Of a stretch of DNA of 64,000 bases, positions 43,984-54,368 are shown one piece after another (position 1 is the stretch's first letter; each line of letters starts with the position of its first letter). The position numbers and the translations under genes were made by a program. Under the pieces are notes generated by a model, which made no database searches, had not been told where the DNA came from, and saw only the letters and a list, made by a program, of their open reading frames with translations. Source of the stretch: Caballeronia sordidicola (lineage in GTDB: Bacteria; Pseudomonadota; Gammaproteobacteria; Burkholderiales; Burkholderiaceae); the NCBI RefSeq assembly GCF_001544455.2, contig NZ_FCOC02000001.1, positions 496,001-560,000 of the forward strand, read 5' to 3'.

Positions 43984-45085
43984 TTGGATTGTTCGGACTG
44001 TTCGAATTCCGGATGCCGGCGGCAAGCTCAAGCAATGCTTCTATATGCGCGTCAATGCTCGTGTTGTAGAGAATGGACTCAGCGCCGAGATTCTCCGGCC
44101 TGGAATCGAGCGCACTTTGCACGGTGCGGCGCAAATCGTCGGCGTTTCCCGGCTGGAACGTGAATTTTGCACGGTCCGCGATGGCGCTGATGCAACCGAT
44201 GCTGGCCGGGAAGATCACGGGCGTTCCGCACATCACGGACTCGATGCCCACCAGTCCAAACGGTTCGTACGACGACGCGAGAATCGTGAAGTCAGCCGCC
44301 CTATACGCGTCCTCGATGTTCTTCGCATACCCGATATACCGGAGCCGGTCCGAGCCCCGTGCGGGCGGCCTTCCGGCAACCGCGATCACGACCGGCAAGC
44401 CGCTGTCCCGCAGCGCCGCTTCAATAAGCGGCAAGCCCTTGCGCTCATGGCTGCTGGATGGAAACAGCAGAACCGTTTCGTGTTCGGCGAAACCGAATTG
44501 CTTGCGAAGCTCGGCGCGCTTCGCTGCGGATACCGGCGAGAAGCGCGTGTCGTCAACGGGCGGACAGAGTACGCGAATCTTCGAATCGGGCACGTTGTAG
44601 AGCTTGCGCAATTCGTCGCGCATCATCTCCGAGTGCGCGACGATCACCGCAGCCTGCCGATACTGCAATCGCTCGATCTCGATCTGCCGGGTGTCCGACC
44701 TGCGCTCACCGCGTCCGGTCGCGGCAAGAAAGCCGATATGCGTACCGCCGCAGATTGCAATCTCCGACGACTCCACGCGATTGCAACCGATCAGCACATC
44801 GACCCGCGCCTTCTTTCGAGCCCGCTTTACCGCCCAGTTGAAGTAGGTGTCACGCAGCTTGGACGGCAAAAACGACACGTTGATTTTGTGCGCCGTGACC
44901 ATTGCGCTCTCAGGCTGCGATGTGTCGATCTTTCGTGCAAAAAACACCGGCTTGCGTTCGCCGGTAAAGCCGGCCGTATTGAGCCCGCGAACGAGGTCCA
45001 TTGCGTAGCGCTCAAGTCCGCCGCTTTGCTTGAGCGCATTGGCGGAGATGCCGAGCTTTGGCAACGGGCGGATCGCGGCACGCAT
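43952..45085 (-). CDS. Glycosyltransferase family 4, second gene
   Basis: This 377-residue GT-B enzyme reads SANALKQSGGLERYAMDLVRGL at the acceptor end, VIVAHSEMMRDEL in the middle and YRAADFTILASSYEPFGLVGIESVMCGTPVIF as the donor-site E-x7-E motif. Its ATG at 45085 overlaps the dnaE stop (TATTGATGC), so it is translated by re-initiation after dnaE. A TTG just before it is possible. The last 30 residues (AAGIRNSNSPNNPIS...) run antisense to the GT2 gene end. Confidence 0.87.
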   Translation of the reverse strand: MRAAIRPLPKLGISANALKQSGGLERYAMDLVRGLNTAGFTGERKPVFFARKIDTSQPESAMVTAHKINVSFLPSKLRDTYFNWAVKRARKKARVDVLIGCNRVESSEIAICGGTHIGFLAATGRGERRSDTRQIEIERLQYRQAAVIVAHSEMMRDELRKLYNVPDSKIRVLCPPVDDTRFSPVSAAKRAELRKQFGFAEHETVLLFPSSSHERKGLPLIEAALRDSGLPVVIAVAGRPPARGSDRLRYIGYAKNIEDAYRAADFTILASSYEPFGLVGIESVMCGTPVIFPASIGCISAIADRAKFTFQPGNADDLRRTVQSALDSRPENLGAESILYNTSIDAHIEALLELAAGIRNSNSPNNPISAAGSTAPA

Positions 45086-48000
45086 CAATAGACGATTTCG
45101 ATGGAGCTGCCTGCGAATTCTCCCCGCAGCGCGCTAATGAGATCGTCGGTTGGCTTCACACGCCATTCGTCGCCAAGCCGCACTTCTCCTTCAGCGTGTT
45201 CGCTTCTGTACAGAATGCTCACGTTCAAGCCATTCGGAATCTGCACGGGTGCGCGTTGGCCGCGGCCGCCCTCGCCTTCTCGTGAGCCGCCGCCTCGCGG
45301 ACCACCACGCGACGTCTGCTGCGCCGCTGCCGGCACCGCCTGCTCAGGCGGCGCGCTGTGCGCTTCCAGTACCTTCTTCAATCGCACCGCGTCGGCGTTG
45401 CCGTTCATTTCGACCTTCACGGATTGCGCGTAGCGGCTGCGCGCACGCTCCAGATCCATTGCCGCTTCAACCGTAAAACGAATGCCACCAGTGAACGCGT
45501 CGTTGCGCGCCTGGCCCTGCACCACCAGCAACTCGTCTTCCTTGTAGAGCGCCTTGTTCGCCTCGAACTGCTCGTTGAATACGGTGACTTCGCACTGGCC
45601 GGTGCCGTCGTCCAGATTGACGATCAGCATCTTGCCGCGCTGGGTCATCTGCGTGCGCATGGTCGTGATCACACCTGCCACCAGTTTGTCGCGCCCTTCT
45701 TTCAACTCGCCAATTTTTTGCCGGACGAAGCGGCGCACTTCGGTCTTGTAGGCATCGAACAAATGGCCCGACAAGTAGAAACCCAGCGCGCTCTTCTCTT
45801 CCTGCAAGCGCTTCTTGTCCGGCCACATGGGTTCATCGACCAGATCGTGACCTTGCTGTGGTTCGTCGCCCATGTCGAAAAGACCGGACTGCATGGCGTT
45901 CGCCGCAGCCTGATCCGCCGCTTCCATGGCGAGCGGCACCGACGCAATCAACTGCGCGCGGTTGTCATGCAGCGAATCGAACGCGCCCGCGCGAATCAGC
46001 GCTTCCACCGTGCGCCGGTTCACCATGCGGCGATCCACGCGGGTGCAGAAGTCGAAGATATCCGTGAACGGACCGTCTTCCCGAGCGCGCAGGATTTCCT
46101 CGATAGCGCTCTGCCCACTGCCCTTTACCGCGCCGAGGCCGTATCGAATGGTTCTGGAACGCTTGCCGTCGGCTTCGGCCACGGGCTCGAACCGGTAGGC
46201 CGACTGGTTGATATCGGGCGGCAATACGGCCATCTTGTTGACGAGGCAATCCTCGAACAGGATCTTGACCTTGTCGGTGTCGTCCATGGCAAGCGACATG
46301 TTGGCCGCCATGAATTCGGCTGGATGATGCGCCTTGAGCCACGCCGTGAAGTACGCGAGCAACGCGTAGGCGGCCGCGTGCGACTTGTTGAAACCGTAGC
46401 CCGCGAACTTCTCCATCAAGTCGAAGATTTCGTCGGCCTTCCCGGCGGTCAGGCCGTTTTTCGCCGCGCCCTGCCGGAACAGTTCGCGGTGCTCGGCCAT
46501 TTCCTCGGCCTTTTTCTTGCCCATCGCGCGGCGCAGCAGGTCGGCGCCACCGAGCGAGTATCCGCCGATGATCTGCGCCATCTGCATCACCTGCTCCTGA
46601 TAGACCATGATCCCGTAGGTCTCTTTCAGGACGGATTCCACGCGCGGGTCCGGATACTCCACGATCTCCCGGCCATGCTTACGCGCGCAGAAGCTTGGAA
46701 TCAGGTCCATTGGGCCCGGCCGGTACAAGGCCACCAGCGCAATGATGTCCTCGAACCGGTCAGGCTGCGCGTCCTTCAGCATGCCCTGCATGCCGCGGCT
46801 TTCAAGCTGGAACACGGCGACCGTGTTCGCTTTCTTGAGAATCTGGAACGAAGCGGGATCGTCGAGCGGAACTTGCGACAGGTTCCAGTCTTTTTTCGAT
46901 GGATCCAGACGGCGGATATACCGTTCTGCCCAGTCGAGAATGGTGAGCGTGGTGAGGCCCAAAAAGTCGAACTTCACCAGCCCGACGGCCTCCACGTCGT
47001 CCTTGTCGTACTGGCTGACCACGCCGCCGTCTTCGCCCTGCGTGTATAGCGGGCAGAAATCCGTGAGCTTGCCCGGCGCGATCAGCACGCCGCCCGCGTG
47101 CATGCCGACGTTGCGCGTGAGCCCTTCCACGCGTTGAGCAAGTTCGATTAGCTGATGCACCTCGTCTTCGTTGTCGAAGCGTTCCTGCAGCGTCGGCTCT
47201 TCCTTCAGCGCGTCCGCGATGGTCACGTGCTTGCCCGGCTTGAACGGAATCAGCTTCGCAATGCCGTCGGTGAACATGTAGCCCAGATCGAGCACGCGGC
47301 CTATGTCCCGAACGGCCGCTTTTGCCGCCATCGTGCCGAACGTCGCGATCTGCGACACGGCGTCCGCGCCGTACTTCTGCTTCACATACTGGATGACGCG
47401 GTCGCGCCCTTCCTGGCAAAAGTCGATGTCGAAGTCAGGCATCGACACGCGGTCCGGATTCAGGAATCGTTCGAACAGCAGGTTGTACTTGAGCGGATCA
47501 AGATCGGTGATGAACAACGCATACGCGACGAGCGATCCCGCGCCCGATCCACGGCCCGGGCCGACCGGCACGCCATTGTTCTTCGCCCACATGATGAAGT
47601 CGGCAACGATCAGGAAGTAGCCCGGGAAGCCCATGCCAATAATGGTCTTGCACTCGAACTCAAGGCGCGCGTAATACGTCTCGCGCTGCGCTTCACGAGT
47701 GGCTTCGTCCGGGTAAAGCTGGACGAGGCGTTTCTCGAGCCCGTCCTTCGACAAATGCACGAGGTAATCGTCAAGCGACATGCCGTCGGGCGTCGGAAAC
47801 AGCGGCAGTTTCGGCTTGCCCAACTCGAGCTTCAGATTGCAGCGTTTCGCAATTTCCACCGTGTTCGCCAACGCCGACGGAATGTCCGCGAACAACGCGC
47901 ACATGTCGTCTTGTGTACGAAAATATTGCTCGGTCGTGAATCGCTTTTGACGGCGCGGATTCGCGAGCATGTCCCCTTCGGAAATACACACGCGCGCTTC

Positions 48001-48642
48001 GTGCGCCGTGAAATCGTCCGGCGTCATGAACTGCATGGGATGCGTGGCGACAACCGGCAAGTTCAACTGCGCGGCGAGCGCGACGGCTTGCTGAATATAC
48101 GTCTCGCCGCCCGGATGTCCGGCCCGCTGCAACTCGATGTAGAACGCATTGGGAAAGAGCTTCGCCCAGCGCTCGGCGTGACGAAGCGCAGCCTGGTCGT
48201 TGCCAGCCGCGAATGCCATGCCGATATCGCCATGCTGTGCGCCCGACAGCGCCAGCAAGCCGTCGGACAATCCGTTTTCGAGCCATTCGTACTCGACTTC
48301 CGCCCGCCCGCGATACTGATTCGTGAGCCAGGCTTTCGAAAGCAGTTCACAAAGGTTGAGATAACCGCGCTGATTCCTGACCAGCAGCAGCAAACGCGAA
48401 GGTTTGTCGCGATCTGCTGGATTGGTGATCCAGACGTCGCAGCCGGCGATGGGTTTTACACCCTTGCCCCGCGCTTCCTTGTAGAAGCGGACAAGGCCGA
48501 ATGCATTGCCGAGATCGGTCAGCGCGAGCGCGCCCTGACCGTCCTGGGCGGCGGCCTTGACAACGTCGTCAAGGCGCACGATGCCGTCGGCAATCGAGAA
48601 TTCGGAATGAACACGAAGATGGACAAAGCGGGGATCTGACAT
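45085..48642 (-). CDS. dnaE: DNA polymerase III subunit alpha
   Basis: This 1185-residue replicative polymerase subunit begins with a PHP domain (FVHLRVHSEFSIADGI), the catalytic palm shows PDFDIDFC near residues 397-404 and GRGSGAGSLVAYAL before it, and an OB fold and the tau-binding C-terminus follow. Near the C-terminus a Gly/Arg/Glu-rich insert (SRGGPRGGGSREGEGGRGQRA, shortened here) precedes the last 50 residues, as in other Burkholderia DnaE. It is divergent from trhO and followed with overlap by a GT4 gene. Confidence 0.97.
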   Translation of the reverse strand: MSDPRFVHLRVHSEFSIADGIVRLDDVVKAAAQDGQGALALTDLGNAFGLVRFYKEARGKGVKPIAGCDVWITNPADRDKPSRLLLLVRNQRGYLNLCELLSKAWLTNQYRGRAEVEYEWLENGLSDGLLALSGAQHGDIGMAFAAGNDQAALRHAERWAKLFPNAFYIELQRAGHPGGETYIQQAVALAAQLNLPVVATHPMQFMTPDDFTAHEARVCISEGDMLANPRRQKRFTTEQYFRTQDDMCALFADIPSALANTVEIAKRCNLKLELGKPKLPLFPTPDGMSLDDYLVHLSKDGLEKRLVQLYPDEATREAQRETYYARLEFECKTIIGMGFPGYFLIVADFIMWAKNNGVPVGPGRGSGAGSLVAYALFITDLDPLKYNLLFERFLNPDRVSMPDFDIDFCQEGRDRVIQYVKQKYGADAVSQIATFGTMAAKAAVRDIGRVLDLGYMFTDGIAKLIPFKPGKHVTIADALKEEPTLQERFDNEDEVHQLIELAQRVEGLTRNVGMHAGGVLIAPGKLTDFCPLYTQGEDGGVVSQYDKDDVEAVGLVKFDFLGLTTLTILDWAERYIRRLDPSKKDWNLSQVPLDDPASFQILKKANTVAVFQLESRGMQGMLKDAQPDRFEDIIALVALYRPGPMDLIPSFCARKHGREIVEYPDPRVESVLKETYGIMVYQEQVMQMAQIIGGYSLGGADLLRRAMGKKKAEEMAEHRELFRQGAAKNGLTAGKADEIFDLMEKFAGYGFNKSHAAAYALLAYFTAWLKAHHPAEFMAANMSLAMDDTDKVKILFEDCLVNKMAVLPPDINQSAYRFEPVAEADGKRSRTIRYGLGAVKGSGQSAIEEILRAREDGPFTDIFDFCTRVDRRMVNRRTVEALIRAGAFDSLHDNRAQLIASVPLAMEAADQAAANAMQSGLFDMGDEPQQGHDLVDEPMWPDKKRLQEEKSALGFYLSGHLFDAYKTEVRRFVRQKIGELKEGRDKLVAGVITTMRTQMTQRGKMLIVNLDDGTGQCEVTVFNEQFEANKALYKEDELLVVQGQARNDAFTGGIRFTVEAAMDLERARSRYAQSVKVEMNGNADAVRLKKVLEAHSAPPEQAVPAAAQQTSRGGPRGGGSREGEGGRGQRAPVQIPNGLNVSILYRSEHAEGEVRLGDEWRVKPTDDLISALRGEFAGSSIEIVY

Positions 48643-48693
48643 GACCGATATTGTACATGCGCCTATTCGCGAAAATACCTCTCACCGCACGCG

Positions 48694-48794
48694 TTAGCCA
48701 TTCGGCCGAGGGCTCAACGCGTTCAATTCGCATGATGAAAAAAGTGCCGCATCCTTGTGGATGTAGTGCGCTCGTCATTAGCCGTTCGGCCGAG
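48694..48794 (+). repeat. Two copies of a 17-base repeat upstream of dnaE and trhO
   Basis: TTAGCCATTCGGCCGAG at 48694-48710 and TTAGCCGTTCGGCCGAG at 48778-48794 lie in the 270-base region between the divergent dnaE and trhO genes. A third copy is at 56211. The core TCGGCCGA is palindromic. The rest of the region has no gene. Confidence 0.6.
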
Positions 48795-48912
48795 TCGGAC
48801 GCGTCGGCGGTTTGCGGGATAATAGGGACTCGACATCAATCTTTTGCGCCTGTCGAGTTCGTTTTTCCTTCCGGCAACGCCCGTTTCCAAGCACTTTAAG
48901 AGCATTTGCGTC

Positions 48913-49782
48913 ATGAGCATCATCAATCTTTCCGCGTATAAATTTGTGACCATCGAAAGCGGCGCCGACTGGCGGCCGCTGATTGTCGAACGCTGCCTGT
49001 CCCTTGGCTTGCGCGGCACGATCCTGCTCGCGCCCGAAGGCATCAATTTGTTTGTGGCGGGCGAGCCCGCGCCCGTCCGGGCATTCATGGAATACGTTCG
49101 GACAGATCCGCTTTTCGAAGGCAAATTCGCCGATCTGGAATTCAAGGAAAGCATTTCGGCTACGCAGCCTTTCGGCAAGATGCTGGTCAAGCTGAAGCGC
49201 GAAATCATCACCATGAAGAAGCCGGCAATCAAGCCGGAACTCGGCCGCGCGCCGTCGGTGTCTGCTGCCACGCTGAAGGCGTGGCTCGACCGGGGACACG
49301 ACGAAGAGGGCCGTCCGGTCGTCATGCTCGACACGCGCAATGCGTTCGAAGTCGACGTGGGCACCTTCGACCAGGCGCTTGATTACCGCATCGACAAATT
49401 CAGCGAGTTTCCCGCCGTGATCGAAGCGCATCGTGCGGATATGGAGGGCAAGACGGTGGTGTCGTTCTGCACGGGAGGGATCCGCTGCGAAAAAGCTGCG
49501 ATTCACATGAAGGAAGTCGGCATCGACCACGTTTATCAGCTTGAAGGCGGCATTCTCAAGTACTTCGAGGAAGTGGGCGGCGCGCATTATCACGGCGAAT
49601 GTTTTGTGTTCGATCATCGGACTGCTTTGAATGCGGCGCTGGAACCGGCAGCAAATGCGCAAGATGGCGATGCCACAGGCGCGGAAGACGAAGCAGTCGG
49701 CAGCGACGAAGCGCACGCCGCGATCACGGCCGACGGCCGGGCTTCGTTTCCCGGTCCAGGCGAGACACGGCATAAGGCATGA
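48913..49782 (+). CDS. trhO: tRNA uridine(34) hydroxylase TrhO (rhodanese family)
   Basis: This 289-residue YceA/TrhO protein uses O2 to make 5-hydroxyuridine at tRNA position 34. It has an N-terminal acylphosphatase-like domain ([18 protein letters not shown]) and a rhodanese domain with active-site Cys186 in [11 protein letters not shown]. The last 60 residues are acidic and low-complexity ([21 protein letters not shown]). ATG 48913 ([11 protein letters not shown]) is the family start. gluQ, another tRNA modification gene, follows 91 bases later. Confidence 0.93.
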   Translation: MSIINLSAYKFVTIESGADWRPLIVERCLSLGLRGTILLAPEGINLFVAGEPAPVRAFMEYVRTDPLFEGKFADLEFKESISATQPFGKMLVKLKREIITMKKPAIKPELGRAPSVSAATLKAWLDRGHDEEGRPVVMLDTRNAFEVDVGTFDQALDYRIDKFSEFPAVIEAHRADMEGKTVVSFCTGGIRCEKAAIHMKEVGIDHVYQLEGGILKYFEEVGGAHYHGECFVFDHRTALNAALEPAANAQDGDATGAEDEAVGSDEAHAAITADGRASFPGPGETRHKA

Positions 49783-49873
49783 GTTTCATCACCGCCCGGC
49801 GCGTCGCTGCGCGACTTTCGCTCCAAATTAAACGGAGCAACCGGAGCACATTGCCAACGGTCGGGCGCGGCGG

Positions 49874-50767
49874 ATGAACACCAATCGAGCTTATCGCGGG
49901 CGTTTTGCGCCTTCTCCCACCGGGCCGCTGCACTTGGGCTCGCTGGTGAGCGCGCTGGCCAGTTTCCTCGATGCCCGCGCGCATCGGGGAACATGGCTCG
50001 TCCGGATTGAAGACGTGGACGGTCCGCGCACCGTACCCGGCGCCGCCGAGGGAATCCTGGACACGCTGCGCAAGTTCGGCATGCAGCCCGACGAGGAACC
50101 CATCTGGCAGAGTCAACGCGAGGGCGCGTATCAGCGGGCGTTCGACCTGTTGTTATCGGCGGGACGAGTGTATCCGTGTGGCTGCACGCGTCGCGAGATT
50201 GCCGATTCGCTCGCGCGCAGCCATGCGGGGCACGCGCGGCACACCACCCTCGCGTATCCGGGAACGTGCCGCGACGGACTGCACGGCAGGCCGCCGCGAG
50301 CGTGGCGCGTGCGGGTGCCGGATGGCGACGCTGCCGTGTTCACTTTCGAGGATCGATGGCAAGGCAAGCAGACACAGGATCTGGCAACGGACGTCGGCGA
50401 TTTCGTGCTCAAGCGCGCGGATGGCGAATGGGCGTACCAGCTTGCGGTTGTTGTAGACGATGCGGATTGCGGCATCACGCATATTGTCCGCGGTGAGGAT
50501 CTGCTGGATTCAACCGCGCGCCAGATTTACCTGCAGCAGTGCCTGCGCGTTCCGACGCCGGCCTATTTGCACGTTCCCGTGGTGGAAAACGAGCACGGTG
50601 AGAAGCTCAGCAAACAAACGGGCGCGACGGCGCTGGACACGGCCCATCCCCTTGCAGCGCTGACCTTGGCGGCCAAGCATCTCGGACTGGAAACATCGTG
50701 CGTTGGTTCGCTCGAAACGTTTTTTTCGGACGCCACCATGCAATGGGCGCGAAGGTTCGGAACCTAG
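49874..50767 (+). CDS. gluQ: Glutamyl-Q tRNA(Asp) synthetase
   Basis: This 297-residue truncated GluRS paralogue attaches glutamate to queuosine 34 of tRNA-Asp. The class I HIGH motif appears in [14 protein letters not shown] near residues 11-24, the zinc-binding cysteines in [10 protein letters not shown] near 97-106, and the KMSKS-like loop in [10 protein letters not shown] near 241-250. The anticodon-binding domain of GluRS is absent, as expected. It converges on rhlE with a shared terminator between. Confidence 0.94.
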   Translation: MNTNRAYRGRFAPSPTGPLHLGSLVSALASFLDARAHRGTWLVRIEDVDGPRTVPGAAEGILDTLRKFGMQPDEEPIWQSQREGAYQRAFDLLLSAGRVYPCGCTRREIADSLARSHAGHARHTTLAYPGTCRDGLHGRPPRAWRVRVPDGDAAVFTFEDRWQGKQTQDLATDVGDFVLKRADGEWAYQLAVVVDDADCGITHIVRGEDLLDSTARQIYLQQCLRVPTPAYLHVPVVENEHGEKLSKQTGATALDTAHPLAALTLAAKHLGLETSCVGSLETFFSDATMQWARRFGT

Positions 50768-50806
50768 GTTCCCGCATATCCGCGCCTTACCCAAAAACCA
50801 CCGCGT

Positions 50807-50838
50807 AAAAATGCAAAAAGCGGCATTGCTGCCGCTTT
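50807..50838 (-). terminator. Rho-independent terminator of rhlE
   Basis: On the minus strand AAAGCGGC (50838-50831) pairs with GCCGCTTT (50824-50817) over the loop AGCAAT, followed by TTGCATTTTT. It lies between the convergent gluQ and rhlE genes. Confidence 0.8.
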
Positions 50839-50862
50839 CCATCAAAAGACACGCGTCAAACC

Positions 50863-52398
50863 TCAGGACTCCGACTGCGTCCTGCGCGGCATGCCTAGTC
50901 CGCCCAGCAAAGCGGCCAGCGGCTGACGCGGCGCGCTTTTCCGTTCGGCTTCCGCCGCTGCCTCGTCCTGCGCTTTCCTGGCCGATGCCGGCGACGCCAC
51001 ATACGGCTTCAGGAAAAAATCATCGACCGGTTGCTGGCGCGAATGCGAGCGCTCGAAGGACGTAGAACGGCGGCGCGGCTCCTCACTGCGCGCATGCCGA
51101 TGTTCACCGCGCTCCGCACGCGCCGGCCGTTCGTCACGGCGACCCGAAGACGACTCGCGCCGCACCGGCACATCGACCTTCAGCGTCATGACTTCGAGCG
51201 GCCGCTTGATCAGCTTTTCGATATCGGCGAGTTGCTTGCGCTCGTTGGGGCTGCATAGCGACAACGCGTCGCCCGTTGCGCCCGCGCGTCCCGTCCGGCC
51301 AATACGGTGAACATAATCTTCAGCACTGAACGGCAGATCGAAGTTGATCACGGCCGGCAAATCCGTGATGTCAAGGCCGCGCGCCGCGACGTCGGTTGCG
51401 ACCAGCGCTTCAATTTCGCCCTTCTTGAATGCATCGAGCGCCTGCATGCGCTCGCCCTGCGTGCGATCGCCGTGAATGGCCGTCGCCACGATTCCGTCTT
51501 TTTCCAGCACGCGCGCGAGACGGCTTGCGCCAATCTTGCTGTTGCAGAACACTAGAACCTGCTTCAGGCCGCGCTCGCGGATCAATTGCGTCACCGCACC
51601 TGACTTGTCGCTTTCGGCGATTTCGAACACGATCTGGCGCACATTCGCGTTCGTGGAATTACTGCGCGCGACTTCGATGGTTTGCGGATTGCGCAAATAA
51701 GTTGCTGCGAGCTTCTTGATTTCACCTGAGAACGTGGCCGAGAACAGCAGCGTCTGGCGTTCCTTCGGCAGCAAATTCAAGATGCGCTGCAGATCCGGCA
51801 GGAAGCCCATGTCGAGCATGCGGTCGGCTTCGTCAAGCACGAGCATCTGCACCTGACCGAGATTCAGCGTTTTTTGCTGCACGTGATCGAGCAGGCGTCC
51901 CGGCGTTGCGATCAGGATTTCCACGCCGCGCCGCAAGGCTTCGGATTGCGGGTTCATGTCGACACCGCCAAACACCACGGTGCTGCGCAGCGGCGTGTGC
52001 TTGGAATAAGCCTGTACGTTGGCCGCGACCTGATCCGCGAGTTCGCGCGTAGGCGTGAGAATCAGCGCGCGCACCGGATGACGGGCAGGCGATGCGCTCG
52101 TGCTTGCCGTTGGCAGCAGACGCTGGATGATCGGCAGCGAGAAACTTGCCGTCTTGCCCGTGCCTGTCTGGGCGGCGCCCATTACGTCACGGCCGGCGAG
52201 CACCACGGGAATCGCCTGCGCCTGGATGGGCGTGGGAATCGTGTAGCCAGACTCAACCACCGCGCGCAGGATATCTGCAGACAGGCCGAACTGGTCGAAT
52301 GTGGGCACAGGACCGGGCGCTTGAGGTGAGACGCGGGTCTCAGCGCCGGGTGCGTCGGATGAAGCGGCGGACGGGTTCGTGACGACGGGATCGGACAT
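50863..52398 (-). CDS. rhlE: DEAD-box RNA helicase RhlE
   Basis: This 511-residue ATP-dependent RNA helicase shows the Q motif near residues 34-60, motif I AQTGTGKT at 76-83, PTRELADQV, DEAD at 189-192, SAT, and motif VI HRIGRTGRAG. A C-terminal basic tail (about 400-511) rich in Arg, Ser and Glu follows, as in RhlE. The 494-base upstream region suggests a long 5' leader, as is common for cold-regulated helicases. Confidence 0.94.
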   Translation of the reverse strand: MSDPVVTNPSAASSDAPGAETRVSPQAPGPVPTFDQFGLSADILRAVVESGYTIPTPIQAQAIPVVLAGRDVMGAAQTGTGKTASFSLPIIQRLLPTASTSASPARHPVRALILTPTRELADQVAANVQAYSKHTPLRSTVVFGGVDMNPQSEALRRGVEILIATPGRLLDHVQQKTLNLGQVQMLVLDEADRMLDMGFLPDLQRILNLLPKERQTLLFSATFSGEIKKLAATYLRNPQTIEVARSNSTNANVRQIVFEIAESDKSGAVTQLIRERGLKQVLVFCNSKIGASRLARVLEKDGIVATAIHGDRTQGERMQALDAFKKGEIEALVATDVAARGLDITDLPAVINFDLPFSAEDYVHRIGRTGRAGATGDALSLCSPNERKQLADIEKLIKRPLEVMTLKVDVPVRRESSSGRRDERPARAERGEHRHARSEEPRRRSTSFERSHSRQQPVDDFFLKPYVASPASARKAQDEAAAEAERKSAPRQPLAALLGGLGMPRRTQSES

Positions 52399-52892
52399 GG
52401 TGACTTTGGTGGCTTTCGCTTTCGCTAAAAATGCGCCGGAGCGGCGCGCGAGCGGTCATTCCACCGCTCATGGACATCGTAAGGAAGAAGCCGCGTGTCT
52501 CGCCTTGCAACTGGCAATCGGCGATCAACCCGCGGACTTCGGATTCGCAAGGTTTCGACCTCTGCGAATTTTTGCCTGATCCGGCCTGATGCAACCGGAC
52601 AGCGTAGTACGTATAGCAAGTACAAACGGCTCAAACGGCAACGTACACGTGATAAGTGCATGTACAACGGCGTGCGTGGCGCTGCCTCGACGGCGAGCAA
52701 TATGAAAAACACGATCGCGCCCTGCTCCGCAGTCGCGCCGGTCGTGGCGCCCGGACTACGGGAAAGCCCGATATTGTAGCACTGCGCCGCATGCCGCCAC
52801 GCGCCGATAGCGCTACACGTTGATTCGTCGCAAAGCCCGGCCGGCCGGGCTTTGCGACCATTCCAACCGTTTCAAGCAGCGGCTGCAACGGT
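52399..52892. other. Intergenic region upstream of rhlE with a long palindrome
   Basis: This 494-base stretch lies between rhlE and the upstream ALDH gene. It must hold the rhlE promoter; TACAAT in the minus strand near 52775 is a possible -10. A perfect 32-base palindrome lies at 52827-52858. Open frames in it look random. Confidence 0.5.
52827..52858. repeat. Perfect 32-base palindrome after the ALDH gene
   Basis: GTCGCAAAGCCCGGCC is followed immediately by its exact complement. It would form a 14-15 bp GC-rich hairpin 35 bases past the ALDH stop. There is no T run, so it may be an mRNA 3' end stabiliser or a weak terminator. Confidence 0.65.
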
Positions 52893-54350
52893 CTATTTTG
52901 CTTTCGACGCGGGTTTGGGTGCATCGCGAACGACCATCAGGCGCAATTCCGTCATGTCCTCGATGGCATATTTGACGCCTTCCCGCCCAAGCCCAGAGTC
53001 CTTGACACCGCCATACGGCATATTGTCGACACGGAACGACGGCACGTCGTTGATCACCACGCCGCCTACTTCCAGTTCGTCCCAGGCGAGATTCACGTTC
53101 GTGAGGCTATCGGAGAAGACACCGGCTTGCAGGCCAAAATCGCTGTCGTTCACTGTTTCGAGCGCCTGGGCGAAATCGGTGAACTTTTCGAGCAGCGCAA
53201 CCGGACCAAACGCTTCCTTTCTGTACAAATCCTGATCACGCTTCACACCTTCGAGCAACGTTGCTTCGAACATTGCGCCGTCCACCTTCCCGCCCGCAAT
53301 GATCTTTGCGCCGCTGGACACCGCGCTTTCCATCCAGCCAGCAAGCCGTTTGGACTCGGATTCCGAAATCATCGGGCCGACAAACGTCTTTTCGTCTTTA
53401 GGATCGCCCATTTTCAGCGACTTCGTTTTCGCGATGAGCTTTTCGCGCAGCGCATCGTAGATATCTGCGTGCGCCAGGATGCGTTGCACGCCAATGCAGC
53501 TTTGCCCCGATTGGTAGAACGCACCAAACGCCAGCCGGTCCACGACGTAATCAAGCCTGTCCGCCTGATCGCGATCGACAATCGCCGCCGCGTTGCCGCC
53601 CAGCTCCAGAATCACCTTCTTCTTGCCTGCCTTCTTTTTCAGCTCCCAGCCAACTGCGGGCGAGCCTGTGAACGACAGCAAGCGGAAGCGTTCGTCGGTG
53701 GTGAAAAGATCCGCGCCGTCGCGATGTGCCGGGAGAATCGAAAACGCGCCCTTCGGCAAGTCTGTTTCGGCAAGCACCTCGCCCATGATCAATGCGCCGA
53801 CCGGCGTACGGCTCGCCGGTTTCAACACGAATGGACAACCGGCGGCGATTGCGGGCGCAACCTTGTGCGCGGTCAGGTTCAACGGGAAATTGAATGGCGA
53901 TATGAACGAGCACGGACCAATCGGCACGCGTTTGTAGTAACCGTGATACCCCGCGGCGCGCGGTGCGATTTCAAGGTTGATCATGCCGCCGTCTATACGC
54001 ACCGACTCCTCGGCGGCCACCCTGAATGTATCGATAAGACGCGTCACCTCGCCCTTCGAATCGTTGATCGGCTTGCCGGCCTCAATGCACAGCGCTTCCG
54101 CGAGTTCGTCGAAACGTTCGCGAAACCGCTTCACGCAATGGTCCAGAACCGCTTGCCGCTGATACGGCTTGAACTCGCGCATCGCGCGCTGGGCAGCAAC
54201 CGCGTGGCCGATCGCGGCGTCGATTGTCTCTGCGTCCGCCATTGCCACGCGCGTCGCGACTTCGCCACTGAATTTATCGGTGACTTCAAGGTCCGTGTTG
54301 GCCGCCACGGCTTCGTTCGCCAGGTAATACGGATAGGTTTTCTTCAGCAT
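52893..54350 (-). CDS. Aldehyde dehydrogenase (NAD(P)-dependent, family 21-like)
   Basis: This 485-residue enzyme oxidises an aldehyde to an acid. The catalytic Cys285 lies in SGQSCIGVQR, the general base Glu249 in ILELGGNA, and the cofactor residues in SPFNFPLN (151-158) and SFTGSPAVG. The sequence resembles the ALDH group related to lactaldehyde and phosphonoacetaldehyde dehydrogenases; the RNP123/family 21 group is my best guess. It is 18 bases after the acetolactate-synthase-like gene, so the two very likely act on the same pathway. Confidence 0.88.
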   Translation of the reverse strand: MLKKTYPYYLANEAVAANTDLEVTDKFSGEVATRVAMADAETIDAAIGHAVAAQRAMREFKPYQRQAVLDHCVKRFRERFDELAEALCIEAGKPINDSKGEVTRLIDTFRVAAEESVRIDGGMINLEIAPRAAGYHGYYKRVPIGPCSFISPFNFPLNLTAHKVAPAIAAGCPFVLKPASRTPVGALIMGEVLAETDLPKGAFSILPAHRDGADLFTTDERFRLLSFTGSPAVGWELKKKAGKKKVILELGGNAAAIVDRDQADRLDYVVDRLAFGAFYQSGQSCIGVQRILAHADIYDALREKLIAKTKSLKMGDPKDEKTFVGPMISESESKRLAGWMESAVSSGAKIIAGGKVDGAMFEATLLEGVKRDQDLYRKEAFGPVALLEKFTDFAQALETVNDSDFGLQAGVFSDSLTNVNLAWDELEVGGVVINDVPSFRVDNMPYGGVKDSGLGREGVKYAIEDMTELRLMVVRDAPKPASKAK

Positions 54351-54368
54351 GTCAGCATCTCCATGAGT

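Noticed and set aside
45358..47049. 563-codon plus-strand frame inside dnaE
   Set aside because: It is antisense to a clearly homologous dnaE; long antisense frames are common in high-GC DNA.
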